Below, one piece after another: positions 7,840 through 14,652 of a stretch of DNA of 21,012 nucleotides. The translations under genes and the position numbers were made by a program. The notes under the pieces were generated by a model, which was not told the DNA's origin, ran no database searches, and saw nothing but the letters and a program-made list of their open reading frames with translations. Position 1 is the first letter of the stretch. Every line of letters begins with the position of its first letter. This DNA comes from a virus, in IMG/VR virus record IMGVR_UViG_3300032093_008317, positions 1 to 21,012 of that record. One strand, 5' to 3'.

Positions 7840-9969
7840 ATGAAAAGCGAAAACATCACATCAGGTAGACTTCAAAAGGTTTCAACTGGATGGACGCAGG
7901 GAGTCAATTCGGTGCGGAACCCTTGGGCGTTGCCAGAAAATCAATTTAAGTGGGGGGTCAACCTCTCGATTCGCGGCGGCATCGCGCAGACTCGCCCCGG
8001 CTACAAAATGCAGTTGAGTCTTCCGCCGGGCAACTTGCAAGGAGGCGTGATTTTTCAGGCAAACAAGCAGAAAGAAGCATCGTTTAGCCGCGAAGAAAAT
8101 GGAGTCACGACTGTAGTTCCTGCTAAAATTTTTGATGTAAACGGAGATGGTGTTGTTCAACAAGAATTGAGCTACATCGTCTTTGCAGTTGATGGTTCTG
8201 TTTACTATGCGCCATTTCCATTAGTTCAACCGAAGAACTGGAATGATTTTAAGCTAACGAACATAAAGTTCGACAAGGATGTTGAGAACATTGCTTTTGC
8301 TTTAGCCACAAAAACAGCAAATCTGGCGACTTCCGAAAATGAGTTAGTAACCCCAGCCCATACCATCGTGATGATGCAGGACGGGCAGTCTGCGCCGGGT
8401 TGGTGGGATGGTAGCGACAAGGTTGGCAATCAGGATCGCGCTATTCCAACTGGGACTCATATGGCTTATTCAGGCAATCGAATGTGGATTGCTGAAAAAA
8501 ATATTGTTCTTGCATCCGATCTTGGCGACCCCACCTCATGGCAAGAACGCACAACAGGAACTGGGCGCGGAGACTTCGCTTTTGTGCGACCAGTTACTGG
8601 TCTTGTTTCCTATGTAGGTCAAGATACCTCTACACGATTAATTGTGTTTACAGATCGAGCCACATATTCGCTTGCAAGTGGAATTTTGGACCGCACTCAA
8701 TGGTCCACTACGGCAAACTTTCAAAACACGCTTTATCCTACAATTGGATGCGTTTCTAATAGGTCGATTGCATTCCAAGCTGGTCAATTGTGGTGGTATT
8801 CTGATGGAGGATTAGTTGCAGCAGACATTGCGTCTGCAAGTTATTTATCTTCTCAAGTCTTGTTTAAAGACATTGAGATGGCGCGAACCAAGCAATTAAT
8901 GGATGGCGACCCATCTAATATTTGCGCGGTTGCATTTGAAAACTATTTAATGTACTCCGTTCCATATCTGTCAAAGCTAAATACTGACACAATGGTTATG
9001 GATTATGCTCCTGCGGCAGAGTGGGGTGGAGGACGGCAACCAGCATGGGCAGGAGTATGGACAGGAACTCGTCCTGTACAATGGACTACAGGCAAGATCG
9101 ACAATCAAAATCGATGCTTTCAATTTTCAATTGACTACGCTCCGACTGCCGATGGTTCTTACAACCATCTTTGGGAGGCTTTTCAACCAGAACGCTACGA
9201 CACTTATCTGCAAATCAATCCTGATGGAACGAATACTGATTTGTACAATAGGATTTATTGCCAATTAGAGACTCCATTGCTTGGTGATTCAATGGATTTA
9301 AAGCAGTTTATCTATTCTGAAATTGATGCTTGCGAGATTGGCGGGACAGTTGATTTAAAAGTAAGCTACAAAGGAAGTAAAGGCAGGTATTTGCAAATCT
9401 TGAATCAAAGGATTTTGGCGGTCACTAATGAATGGCAGTACAAAGGGACTCCATTTGAAGATCAGATTAACAAGGTTTCGCTTTTAAACACTCAATATCG
9501 CAGGTTAATTACGGAATCTGCGAATAGAAGCGCAACTTACGAAACTTGCGAAAGTTCCCTTACCAATGATGTTGATAAGGCTTTTTCAATTCTAATCGAA
9601 TGGTGCGGAGAGATGGGGATTGAGATCGTTCGCTTATTCATCGATCCTTGGAGCGAGAAAGCCACAGGAATCCCTCAAGCTAACGAAACGAAGTCATGCG
9701 TGGTTGGACAGAACGGACAGAATTTCACGATTGACCTTGAGTCAAGCCCATACGAAAACGCTTTGCTAAACCAGCAGACATGGAGTGCGAAGGTTTACAA
9801 GACTGTCACACTCTCTTGCACAAGCAGCAGTCAGACCATTTCAGCTACCGCAAGCGCATCGTTTATCTCGACTGTTTCTTATAGTCACGCGAAGGAAGAA
9901 GCTAGTAAACTCGCAGAGCAAGCCGCGACAAATGCCGCACAGGAATTCAAGGCAAACAATCCCTGCTAA
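7840..9969 (+). CDS. tail nozzle / tail tube B-like protein with Ala-rich C-terminal tail
   Basis: A 709-residue protein starting immediately after the preceding TAG. The N terminus (GWTQGVNSVRNPWALPENQFKWGVN...GGIAQTRPGYK) is the typical opening of phage proteins that build the tail nozzle or a beta-propeller stabilising layer. The opening describes ordered variables, then repeated W/Y-rich strands (YIVFAVDGSVYYAPFP, RMWIAEKNIVLASDLGDPTSWQ, RLIVFTDRATYSLASG, QLWWYSDGGLVAAD) read as propeller blades. T7 gp12 is of similar length (794 residues). The last about 50 residues (ATASASFISTVSYSHAKEEASKLAEQAATNAAQEF...NPC) are an added Ala-rich helical tail resembling DUF5977-type ends of phage proteins. 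It presumably assembles directly below the product of the upstream gene. Confidence 0.75.
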   Translation: MKSENITSGRLQKVSTGWTQGVNSVRNPWALPENQFKWGVNLSIRGGIAQTRPGYKMQLSLPPGNLQGGVIFQANKQKEASFSREENGVTTVVPAKIFDVNGDGVVQQELSYIVFAVDGSVYYAPFPLVQPKNWNDFKLTNIKFDKDVENIAFALATKTANLATSENELVTPAHTIVMMQDGQSAPGWWDGSDKVGNQDRAIPTGTHMAYSGNRMWIAEKNIVLASDLGDPTSWQERTTGTGRGDFAFVRPVTGLVSYVGQDTSTRLIVFTDRATYSLASGILDRTQWSTTANFQNTLYPTIGCVSNRSIAFQAGQLWWYSDGGLVAADIASASYLSSQVLFKDIEMARTKQLMDGDPSNICAVAFENYLMYSVPYLSKLNTDTMVMDYAPAAEWGGGRQPAWAGVWTGTRPVQWTTGKIDNQNRCFQFSIDYAPTADGSYNHLWEAFQPERYDTYLQINPDGTNTDLYNRIYCQLETPLLGDSMDLKQFIYSEIDACEIGGTVDLKVSYKGSKGRYLQILNQRILAVTNEWQYKGTPFEDQINKVSLLNTQYRRLITESANRSATYETCESSLTNDVDKAFSILIEWCGEMGIEIVRLFIDPWSEKATGIPQANETKSCVVGQNGQNFTIDLESSPYENALLNQQTWSAKVYKTVTLSCTSSSQTISATASASFISTVSYSHAKEEASKLAEQAATNAAQEFKANNPC

Positions 9970-9970
9970 T

Positions 9971-10222
9971 ATGCCAAGTATTAATAAAGCAAAAATAAGA
10001 TTGACGAACTTTCCAAACAAGTTCATATCTCCATTTGCCGATGAATTTCTCGTTCCGGTTTACTCTTCAATTCCATTTGAAAAAACCCAAAACAACTGCT
10101 TGCCATGTGCCTTGTGTGGCACTTATAACGAGCGTCAAGATGTCTTGGATCAAATTGGGTCGAAGTATGTTGGTTTCAAACAAGGACCAATACCAGACGA
10201 TGTATTTGTAGGTTTCAACTAA
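9971..10222 (+). CDS. hypothetical small CxxCxxC protein
   Basis: Not recognised. The 83-residue product starts at the ATG at 9971, one base after the preceding stop; a longer frame would lie inside the upstream gene. The only cysteines are C43, C46 and C49 (CLPCALCGTYNERQDV), a compact CxxCxxC arrangement that could bind a metal or act in disulfide chemistry. The N-terminal third is basic, and there is no membrane segment or signal peptide. It sits between the nozzle gene and a GNAT-like gene. Its Cys motif is worth noting given two further cysteine-based proteins downstream, but no function is claimed. Confidence 0.6.
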   Translation: MPSINKAKIRLTNFPNKFISPFADEFLVPVYSSIPFEKTQNNCLPCALCGTYNERQDVLDQIGSKYVGFKQGPIPDDVFVGFN

Positions 10223-10229
10223 TAAATAA

Positions 10230-10619
10230 ATGAGATCACCAATTGAATATAAATTAATCCCAAAAGATTCAGGAGAGTTTCTTGAACTTGTTGATTTTGC
10301 AGAAACATTTGATCATAAAGTTGTAGAACATCCGCAAATAAATGTTTATGGTCATTATAAAGATAATAAGTTAATTGGCTATAGTGACCATGTCTTTATT
10401 CCGACAATCTATCCAGCTTTCCACCCTGACTTTACAAGTCCAAGAGATGTAGTACAAACAATGCATGATTGGAGAGTTTACAATCAATTAACTGGTGGTC
10501 CGGGCTATGTTGGAGTGCCATTGCAAGATGAAAGAAAAACATTTACTAATGAAATTATGGAAAAACTTGGCATGGAAAGATTGCATAGAGAAGTTTATTA
10601 CATCAAACGAAAGGAATAA
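10230..10619 (+). CDS. GNAT-like (N-acetyltransferase fold) phage protein, possibly inactive
   Basis: A 129-residue protein. The order of elements fits a small GNAT domain: helix LELVDFAETF, strand INVYGHYKDN, the paired strands KLIGYSDHVFIPTIYP, then a C-terminal helix-strand EIMEKLGMERLHREVYYIKR, the usual 'LGF...yy-kr' end of phage GNATs. The acetyl-CoA loop R/Q-x-x-G-x-G/A is not recognisable; the middle instead reads FHPDFTSPRDVVQTMHDW. So it may be degenerate or bind another group. It has no clear Shine-Dalgarno site and is AT-richer than its neighbours. Acetyltransferases are common cargo in phage structural regions, but the target is unknown. Confidence 0.5.
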   Translation: MRSPIEYKLIPKDSGEFLELVDFAETFDHKVVEHPQINVYGHYKDNKLIGYSDHVFIPTIYPAFHPDFTSPRDVVQTMHDWRVYNQLTGGPGYVGVPLQDERKTFTNEIMEKLGMERLHREVYYIKRKE

Positions 10620-10630
10620 TTTATGGGAGG
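10609..10630 (+). promoter_or_regulatory. Shine-Dalgarno and start region, duplicated at 13609
   Basis: GAAAGGAATAAT followed by ATGGGAGG. The same arrangement recurs before the gene at 13624, differing only in the bases directly before ATG. AGGA at 10612-10615 lies 7 bases from the start, good spacing for a Shine-Dalgarno site. Confidence 0.8.
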
Positions 10631-11495
10631 TGTAGCATCAGTTGACGCAGGAAGATATATGAGCAGACCTGACATGAGTCAGGAAGGTGCTTTGTTATCT
10701 CAAAAACATGAAATGGGGCGTGGAGCTTTGGAGGGACAGATTGCTGACCTACAAACCCGTGGACAACTTTTTGACTTATATTCAAAAAGCCAACCATTAA
10801 TGCAAGATTTTGATGCCGAGCAAACCTCGCGACAAGCAGCAGAATTTGGATTAAGCAATGAAGCTACTTCCCGTCGATTTGAGCAGATGCTTTCTCCAGC
10901 AACTGCTCGTATGCGCTACCAGTTGCCAGAGCAAATTGAACAGGCAACCTCCGCTCCTGCTTTCAAGAATTTAATGGATGAATGGCTACAGAACAAAGGT
11001 ATTGCGGCATCGTATGCTACTGGAGTTGATCCATCCAGCACTTTTGGTCGTTCTGCACTTGCCGATATGTCTACGGAAGAAGGCAGGAAAAGAATTTTAG
11101 AAGACATCAATATTCGACAAGGTTTTGTTCAATCTCAAGCAAAGCCTATGGGTGGACTAGACCCCGGCGCATTGATCGGCGGCAGGATGGCATCAGAAGC
11201 AGCAAACCTTGGTGCTATGGCAGACTGGCAAAAGAACATTTTTGCTGGGGCGCAATCAATGGGAGAAGGTCTTGGTCAAGCCAGACAGAATGCTTTTGAC
11301 TATCTCTCTAAAAACATGGGTGAGATTTTGAATTTGCAACAGACCTCAAAGGCAAATCGTCAAGCATACGAACAATCTCTGTACGATGCTGCTAGTCAAA
11401 AAGCGCAAGGTCAAAACCAAAGGACAGGCGCAATGATTGGTGGAGGCGCAGCATTAGGTGGAGCGGCAATTGGTGCGGCGGCAATTCTTATATGA
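10623..11495 (+). CDS. probable internal virion / ejection protein, Met-Gly-Gly type with glycine-zipper end
   Basis: A 290-residue protein starting MGGVAS. The bulk is polar, Gln/Ala-rich and predicted helical, with no cysteine. The last about 25 residues (TGAMIGGGAALGGAAIGAAAILI) are a hydrophobic Gly/Ala segment with GxxxG-like spacing, suitable for crossing a membrane or packing in an oligomer. In T7-like phages proteins of this kind (for example gp14) are ejected into the host envelope with the DNA; that role is inferred here from composition and position, not from sequence identity. The last four bases overlap the start of the PP-loop gene (ATGA). Confidence 0.6.
   Translation: MGGVASVDAGRYMSRPDMSQEGALLSQKHEMGRGALEGQIADLQTRGQLFDLYSKSQPLMQDFDAEQTSRQAAEFGLSNEATSRRFEQMLSPATARMRYQLPEQIEQATSAPAFKNLMDEWLQNKGIAASYATGVDPSSTFGRSALADMSTEEGRKRILEDINIRQGFVQSQAKPMGGLDPGALIGGRMASEAANLGAMADWQKNIFAGAQSMGEGLGQARQNAFDYLSKNMGEILNLQQTSKANRQAYEQSLYDAASQKAQGQNQRTGAMIGGGAALGGAAIGAAAILI
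11492..11495 (+). promoter_or_regulatory. ATGA start/stop overlap (translational coupling)
   Basis: ATG of the PP-loop gene and TGA of the upstream Met-Gly-Gly gene share four bases. This arrangement usually lets ribosomes finishing the first gene start the second, coupling their output. Confidence 0.85.
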
Positions 11496-12349
11496 CAAAA
11501 CTTATCGAAAACACGATTGAAAAAGCAAAGTTGTGGGCTAAAAATTGGCCTCACTCTGTTGTTTTTTGGAGTGGCGGCAAAGACTCAACTGCCATGCTAC
11601 ACTTGCTTCGTTTTAAAGCTGGAATTGACATTCCAGTAATCCAGTTTCGCCAACCGAAATTTCGAGAACGCTACGCTTATTCAGACCGATTAATTAAAGA
11701 ATGGGACTTGACTGTTTTTGAGTATCCAGCAAGCCGATATGCGCTTGCAGATGGGCCTGATACCGAGACTGGAGAGGTTCGCTTTGATCTCCTGCATTAC
11801 TTTCAATGGGGAACCAAGGCAGTTGTACTTTCGTTAGGAACCGAGCGTCCGAAAGAAGGCGAGAAGTTCATGTGTGGCGTGGATGACTTCTTAAAACGCC
11901 CGACAGGCACTTTCAATTGGCCTTGGGAATCGGTGTGGATTGGAACCAAAAATAGCGACACAGATTTGATCAAGGGTCATGTACCATTGTCGCAGGAAAT
12001 TCGCTACGCAGAGGGCAGTCCTGTGAGTTTATACCCCATGCACGACTGGATGGATCACGACATCTTCCAGTATCTCATCGATAACAATGTCGAGCCTGAT
12101 CCGACTCGTTATGTCGAGCGGATCAACATTCACACAAGCGCAAAGCAATGGGGAAATAACCCAGATAAATCGCTCAATGCCGACTTCTATCCGACTTGTT
12201 TAAACTGCGTAGATCGGCATCAAGGCAGTCATGTGCATTGTCCTAAATTAAAAGCTACGATTAGCAACATTTCGCATTTAGCACCATACGAGGATATCGT
12301 CATCCCTGATTTAGGATTTCGACCAGTAGAATGGAAGGAGAACAAATAA
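11492..12349 (+). CDS. PAPS reductase-like PP-loop protein
   Basis: A 285-residue protein with the PP-loop SGGKDST at residues 27-33, the nucleotide-binding motif of the adenine-nucleotide alpha-hydrolase superfamily. The order of elements fits PAPS reductases: HLLRFKAGIDIPVIQFRQ, then FREGYA-type segments, W-G-TKAVVLSLGTERP, and DWMDHDIFQYLIDNN. The standard CysH ECG(I/L)H active-site motif is absent. Instead there is C236-x-x-C239, H242, C250 near the end, likely a metal or Fe-S site, and C128. So PAPS reduction is not assured; sulfur transfer to another substrate is possible. It begins inside the stop codon of the upstream ejection-like gene (ATGA), so translation is coupled. Its codon use resembles neighbouring genes. 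Confidence 0.8.
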   Translation: MTKLIENTIEKAKLWAKNWPHSVVFWSGGKDSTAMLHLLRFKAGIDIPVIQFRQPKFRERYAYSDRLIKEWDLTVFEYPASRYALADGPDTETGEVRFDLLHYFQWGTKAVVLSLGTERPKEGEKFMCGVDDFLKRPTGTFNWPWESVWIGTKNSDTDLIKGHVPLSQEIRYAEGSPVSLYPMHDWMDHDIFQYLIDNNVEPDPTRYVERINIHTSAKQWGNNPDKSLNADFYPTCLNCVDRHQGSHVHCPKLKATISNISHLAPYEDIVIPDLGFRPVEWKENK

Positions 12350-12350
12350 T

Positions 12351-12758
12351 ATGGGAGGATCAGCAACAAGCACAACGCCCGGCGGGGCATTCAATCCACA
12401 AGCAGAAGTTCGTCCAGCAACACGGGCAACCGCAGCAGACTTGCAAGCATTTGATGCATCGCAAGCGCAAAATAAACGAATAGCACAAGGTCTAGGAGCA
12501 TTTGCGGAAGGCATCAAAGGCATTAATTTTGACTCTTCCGAATCAAATGCAATGCAAAGCCAAGATCAAGCAGAGAAATATTTGAAGATGCTTGAAATGC
12601 TTCAGAAAAACCAAAAAGAAGGTTTAAACTTCATGCCAAATTTGCCATTCCAACTTCGCAGTTCTGGCGAAAGCGCAGTCTATGATGCTTGGGCGAATGC
12701 TGGGAAAACTTTAGCTAGTAGCGCAATTGGTGGCGTTGGTAAAATGTACGGAATGTGA
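12351..12758 (+). CDS. Met-Gly-Gly virion-type protein sharing PFQ-RSSGE element
   Basis: A 135-residue protein beginning MGGSATS, one base after the PP-loop gene's stop. A strong site AAGGAG lies in the preceding coding end. It is Ala/Gln-rich and helical with no cysteine. Residues 99-107, PFQLRSSGE, recur as PFQIRSSGE at residues 42-50 of the 573-residue protein encoded at 14653. The following segment is also alike (A-or-G-rich helix with GK/NKG-x-x-x-x-L). The C terminus (SSAIGGVGKMYGM) is Gly-rich. The start region matches that of the gene at 13038 (MGGSA). Function is unknown; an ejection-complex or head-to-tail role is inferred from neighbours. Confidence 0.6.
   Translation: MGGSATSTTPGGAFNPQAEVRPATRATAADLQAFDASQAQNKRIAQGLGAFAEGIKGINFDSSESNAMQSQDQAEKYLKMLEMLQKNQKEGLNFMPNLPFQLRSSGESAVYDAWANAGKTLASSAIGGVGKMYGM
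12755..12758 (+). promoter_or_regulatory. GTGA start/stop overlap (translational coupling)
   Basis: The GTG start of the Cys-cluster gene overlaps the TGA stop of the preceding Met-Gly-Gly gene. The next in-frame ATG would drop the first four conserved cysteines, so the GTG is the right start. Confidence 0.8.
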
Positions 12759-13036
12759 CGACCTATGATTGTGAAAAATGTGGAGCTTGTTGCAGTTTTA
12801 AGTGGTCGTGGCCGATTTTCAAGCGAGATCGATCAGACGCAATTGGCATTCCTATTGAAATGCAACGAACTGATTATCCGCTAATGAAGACAGAAAATAA
12901 TAGATGCGTAGCTTTGGATGGAGAAGTAGGTAGTAAAGTTAAGTGTTCTGTTTATAATTGCAGACCACAAGCGTGTCGATTATTTGAACCCGGATCGGAG
13001 CTTTGTTTGGAGGCTAGAACAAAACTAGAAATTTAA
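12755..13036 (+). CDS. YkgJ-type cysteine-cluster (putative zinc- or iron-binding) protein
   Basis: A 93-residue protein with nine cysteines: C6-x2-C9-x2-C12-C13 (CEKCGACC), then C51, C64, C69, C74, C84. The segment Y67-N-C69-RP-x-x-C74-R-x-F-x-x-G80-S-x-x-C84 is the family signature of YkgJ-like proteins, which are expected to hold an Fe-S cluster or zinc. The length is near the usual minimum for the family. All the expected cysteines are present, so it looks intact. It starts with GTG, overlapping the stop of an upstream Met-Gly-Gly gene. The cellular role of this family is not established. Here it accompanies the PAPS-reductase-like protein, both buried in a structural gene run. Confidence 0.8.
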   Translation: MTTYDCEKCGACCSFKWSWPIFKRDRSDAIGIPIEMQRTDYPLMKTENNRCVALDGEVGSKVKCSVYNCRPQACRLFEPGSELCLEARTKLEI

Positions 13037-13037
13037 T

Positions 13038-13595
13038 ATGGGTGGATCAGCATTTGGAAAAACATTTGGCAAATTAACAACAAAAGTTGTTGATCCTTTT
13101 GGAATTAGTAAACCGCTTCGCAGAATTATTGATCCATTAAATATAATGGACCCTTTAAATGTTTTGCCTACAAGCGGAGAAAAATGGTTAACCGCAGACA
13201 AGAATTTTGGCGCACCATTAATGAACTGGTTAAATCCAAAACAAAGTTCATATGCTCCAATGACAAAAGGCTTGAGCCGCGATCCTCAATATTTTGCTCA
13301 ACAACAACAGATGCTGAACAATATGCGTCAGCAACAGCAGGCTAAATTAGCTAATATAAGAGCGCAAGGACAAGCATATCCAACTGCCGCTCCTACGCAA
13401 TCTGTAGAAACTGCACAAGCACCAACAACTACAACTCCAGTTGCACTTGCACAATCCAAAGTTAGTGATACAACTGCTCCTGCTAATATGCCTACCGAAT
13501 TTATTTATAATCCTGCAAAAACAACAACCAAAAGCGTTGCTGCGAATACTTTTCAAATGCCTGATATGTCAAGCATAAAGTTTGGCGGGGTATAA
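13038..13595 (+). CDS. Met-Gly-Gly / Phe-Gly-Gly virion-type protein (1 of 3)
   Basis: A 185-residue protein beginning MGGSAF. Its start region is nearly the same in DNA as that of the gene at 12351. An N-terminal domain with repeated DP-x-N-I/V pieces (IIDPLNIMDPLNVLPT, residues about 30-47) is followed by a Gln-rich helix (about 85-105) and a Thr/Ala/Pro linker. The final 16 residues NTFQMPDMSSIKFGGV align without gaps to the ends of the next two proteins. Here the Gly codons are ggc ggg and are not the next gene's ribosome site. Function is unknown; the shared tail suggests a common binding partner in the virion. Confidence 0.6.
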   Translation: MGGSAFGKTFGKLTTKVVDPFGISKPLRRIIDPLNIMDPLNVLPTSGEKWLTADKNFGAPLMNWLNPKQSSYAPMTKGLSRDPQYFAQQQQMLNNMRQQQQAKLANIRAQGQAYPTAAPTQSVETAQAPTTTTPVALAQSKVSDTTAPANMPTEFIYNPAKTTTKSVAANTFQMPDMSSIKFGGV

Positions 13596-13608
13596 ACAAA
13601 TAAAATAA

Positions 13609-13631
13609 GAAAGGAATAATAATATGGGAGG
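13609..13631 (+). promoter_or_regulatory. Shine-Dalgarno and start region, copy of that at 10609
   Basis: GAAAGGAATAAT leads into ATGGGAGG. AGGA at 13612-13615 lies 8 bases before the start. The near-identity to the region before 10623 suggests either duplication of a gene start or selection on the initiation site. Confidence 0.8.
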
Positions 13632-14127
13632 CGCACCAAGCGGACCAAGTAAAAGTCAAATCCAAGCAGAGCAAAACTTGCGATCTCAAGAAATGCAAAT
13701 GCAGCAAGCCATGTTTAACCAGCAGATGGCGCAACAGATGCAGATGTATCAGGAGCAGCAGGCGGCATATGCTGCTGAACAAAAACGATTAGAAGAACAA
13801 CAGCGGCAAGCGGCAATTGAATCGCAGAACGCTTCCGCTCAACAACTTCGTCGTCAGCAAGAATCGAAAGCGCAACAAGAACTTTCTACGCTTTCCAATA
13901 TTCAACAAATTTCCGACCAAAACAAATTAGAACAAGAACGACAGGCTCAAATGGCGGCAGGAACTGCTGCAACTGGTGGCGGTTACAATCTTGGTGCGGC
14001 ACGGCAAAAGGCACTTGTTGACATGGGTGCAATGGCAAATTTGCCGACTACAGAAGTAAATAAACCAAACACAAGTAATGTTTTTGGTTTGCCTAAAACA
14101 ACTGGACTTCAATTTGGAGGTACATAA
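13624..14127 (+). CDS. Met-Gly-Gly / Phe-Gly-Gly virion-type protein (2 of 3), coiled-coil
   Basis: A 167-residue protein beginning MGGAPS. Residues about 12-105 are a long, Gln/Glu/Ala/Met-rich stretch, almost certainly a helical coiled coil with no proline. After it comes a GGGYNLGAARQK block, matched in the next protein as GSGYNIGTAQQQK. The 16-residue tail NVFGLPKTTGLQFGGT follows. The Gly-Gly codons (gga ggt) double as the Shine-Dalgarno site of the next gene. Its composition resembles small ejection or core proteins of podoviruses, but there is no identity that proves it. Confidence 0.65.
   Translation: MGGAPSGPSKSQIQAEQNLRSQEMQMQQAMFNQQMAQQMQMYQEQQAAYAAEQKRLEEQQRQAAIESQNASAQQLRRQQESKAQQELSTLSNIQQISDQNKLEQERQAQMAAGTAATGGGYNLGAARQKALVDMGAMANLPTTEVNKPNTSNVFGLPKTTGLQFGGT
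14116..14121 (+). promoter_or_regulatory. Shine-Dalgarno GGAGGT within FGG codons
   Basis: GGAGGT encodes Gly-Gly of the Phe-Gly-Gly tail and lies 8 bases before the ATG at 14130. It is a full-strength ribosome site inside the upstream coding sequence. Confidence 0.85.
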
Positions 14128-14129
14128 TT

Positions 14130-14651
14130 ATGGGTGGTGGAGGTGGAAAAAAATCAAGCAGCAGCAGCAGCAACAATCAATCAAGTTGGCAAAACGATCA
14201 AGCTGAAGCAATGCGTAGGCAGATGGAAGCTGCACAAAAAGCAGCAGAAGCTGAACGCAAGCGACTAGAGGCTGAACGAAAAGAACAAGAAAGACAACAG
14301 GCTATTCGTGCAGAAAACCAAAAAGCCGCAGATTTTCGCCGTTCTGCTGAAAACAAAATTCAGTCAAATTTTCAATCGATGGCAGAAAATCAACAACGAT
14401 TAGATCAGCAAGCAACGCCACAAGGAGTTGCTGGCTCTGGATACAATATAGGAACTGCCCAACAACAAAAAATCTCTGCCGCTGGTGGTGCTGGGGGCGT
14501 TGCTGGACCCGCATCAACAAACACACCAAGTGCTGTACAAATGGGAATACCACAAGTTTTAGCATCAAATGTTGGGACTGGAGGAACGCAGCAATCAACT
14601 AATCGTTTCACACTACCAGCCGCATCCGGGCTACAATTCGGAGGAATGTAA
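14130..14651 (+). CDS. Met-Gly-Gly / Phe-Gly-Gly virion-type protein (3 of 3), coiled-coil
   Basis: A 173-residue protein beginning MGGGGGKKSSSSSS. It has a basic/Ser low-complexity head, a Glu/Lys/Arg/Ala coiled coil (about 22-90), the GSGYNIGTAQQQK block, a Gly/Ala-rich linker, and the tail NRFTLPAASGLQFGGM. It has the same plan as the previous protein and is clearly a paralogue, though the sequences outside the shared blocks have diverged. Its last Gly codons (gga gga) form the ribosome site of the next gene. Start MGG and end FGG are thus conserved across three adjacent genes. A role in the ejection or tail assembly is inferred. Confidence 0.65.
   Translation: MGGGGGKKSSSSSSNNQSSWQNDQAEAMRRQMEAAQKAAEAERKRLEAERKEQERQQAIRAENQKAADFRRSAENKIQSNFQSMAENQQRLDQQATPQGVAGSGYNIGTAQQQKISAAGGAGGVAGPASTNTPSAVQMGIPQVLASNVGTGGTQQSTNRFTLPAASGLQFGGM
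14640..14645 (+). promoter_or_regulatory. Shine-Dalgarno GGAGGA within FGG codons
   Basis: GGAGGA encodes Gly-Gly of the upstream protein's tail and lies 7 bases before the ATG at 14653. It supports that ATG over any upstream in-frame TTG. Confidence 0.85.
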
Positions 14652-14652
14652 T

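Noticed and set aside
7157-9268. Plus-strand alternative frames at 7157-7411, 8408-8759 and 9005-9268
   Set aside because: Each lies entirely within a long structural gene in another frame and has no start signal.
11492-12349. DndC-type DNA phosphorothioation protein
   Set aside because: The superfamily fits, but no other dnd-like gene is visible in the window, and gene context is structural.
13501-13782. Minus-strand open frame with Leu/His-rich product
   Set aside because: It is the shadow of Gln-rich codons (cag/caa) on the + strand.
10623-14170. Met-Gly-Gly-x-x-Ser/Thr starts as N-myristoylation signals
   Set aside because: Some starts fit MGxxxS/T, but bacteria lack N-myristoyltransferase and others in the set do not fit; a processing or assembly reason is more plausible.
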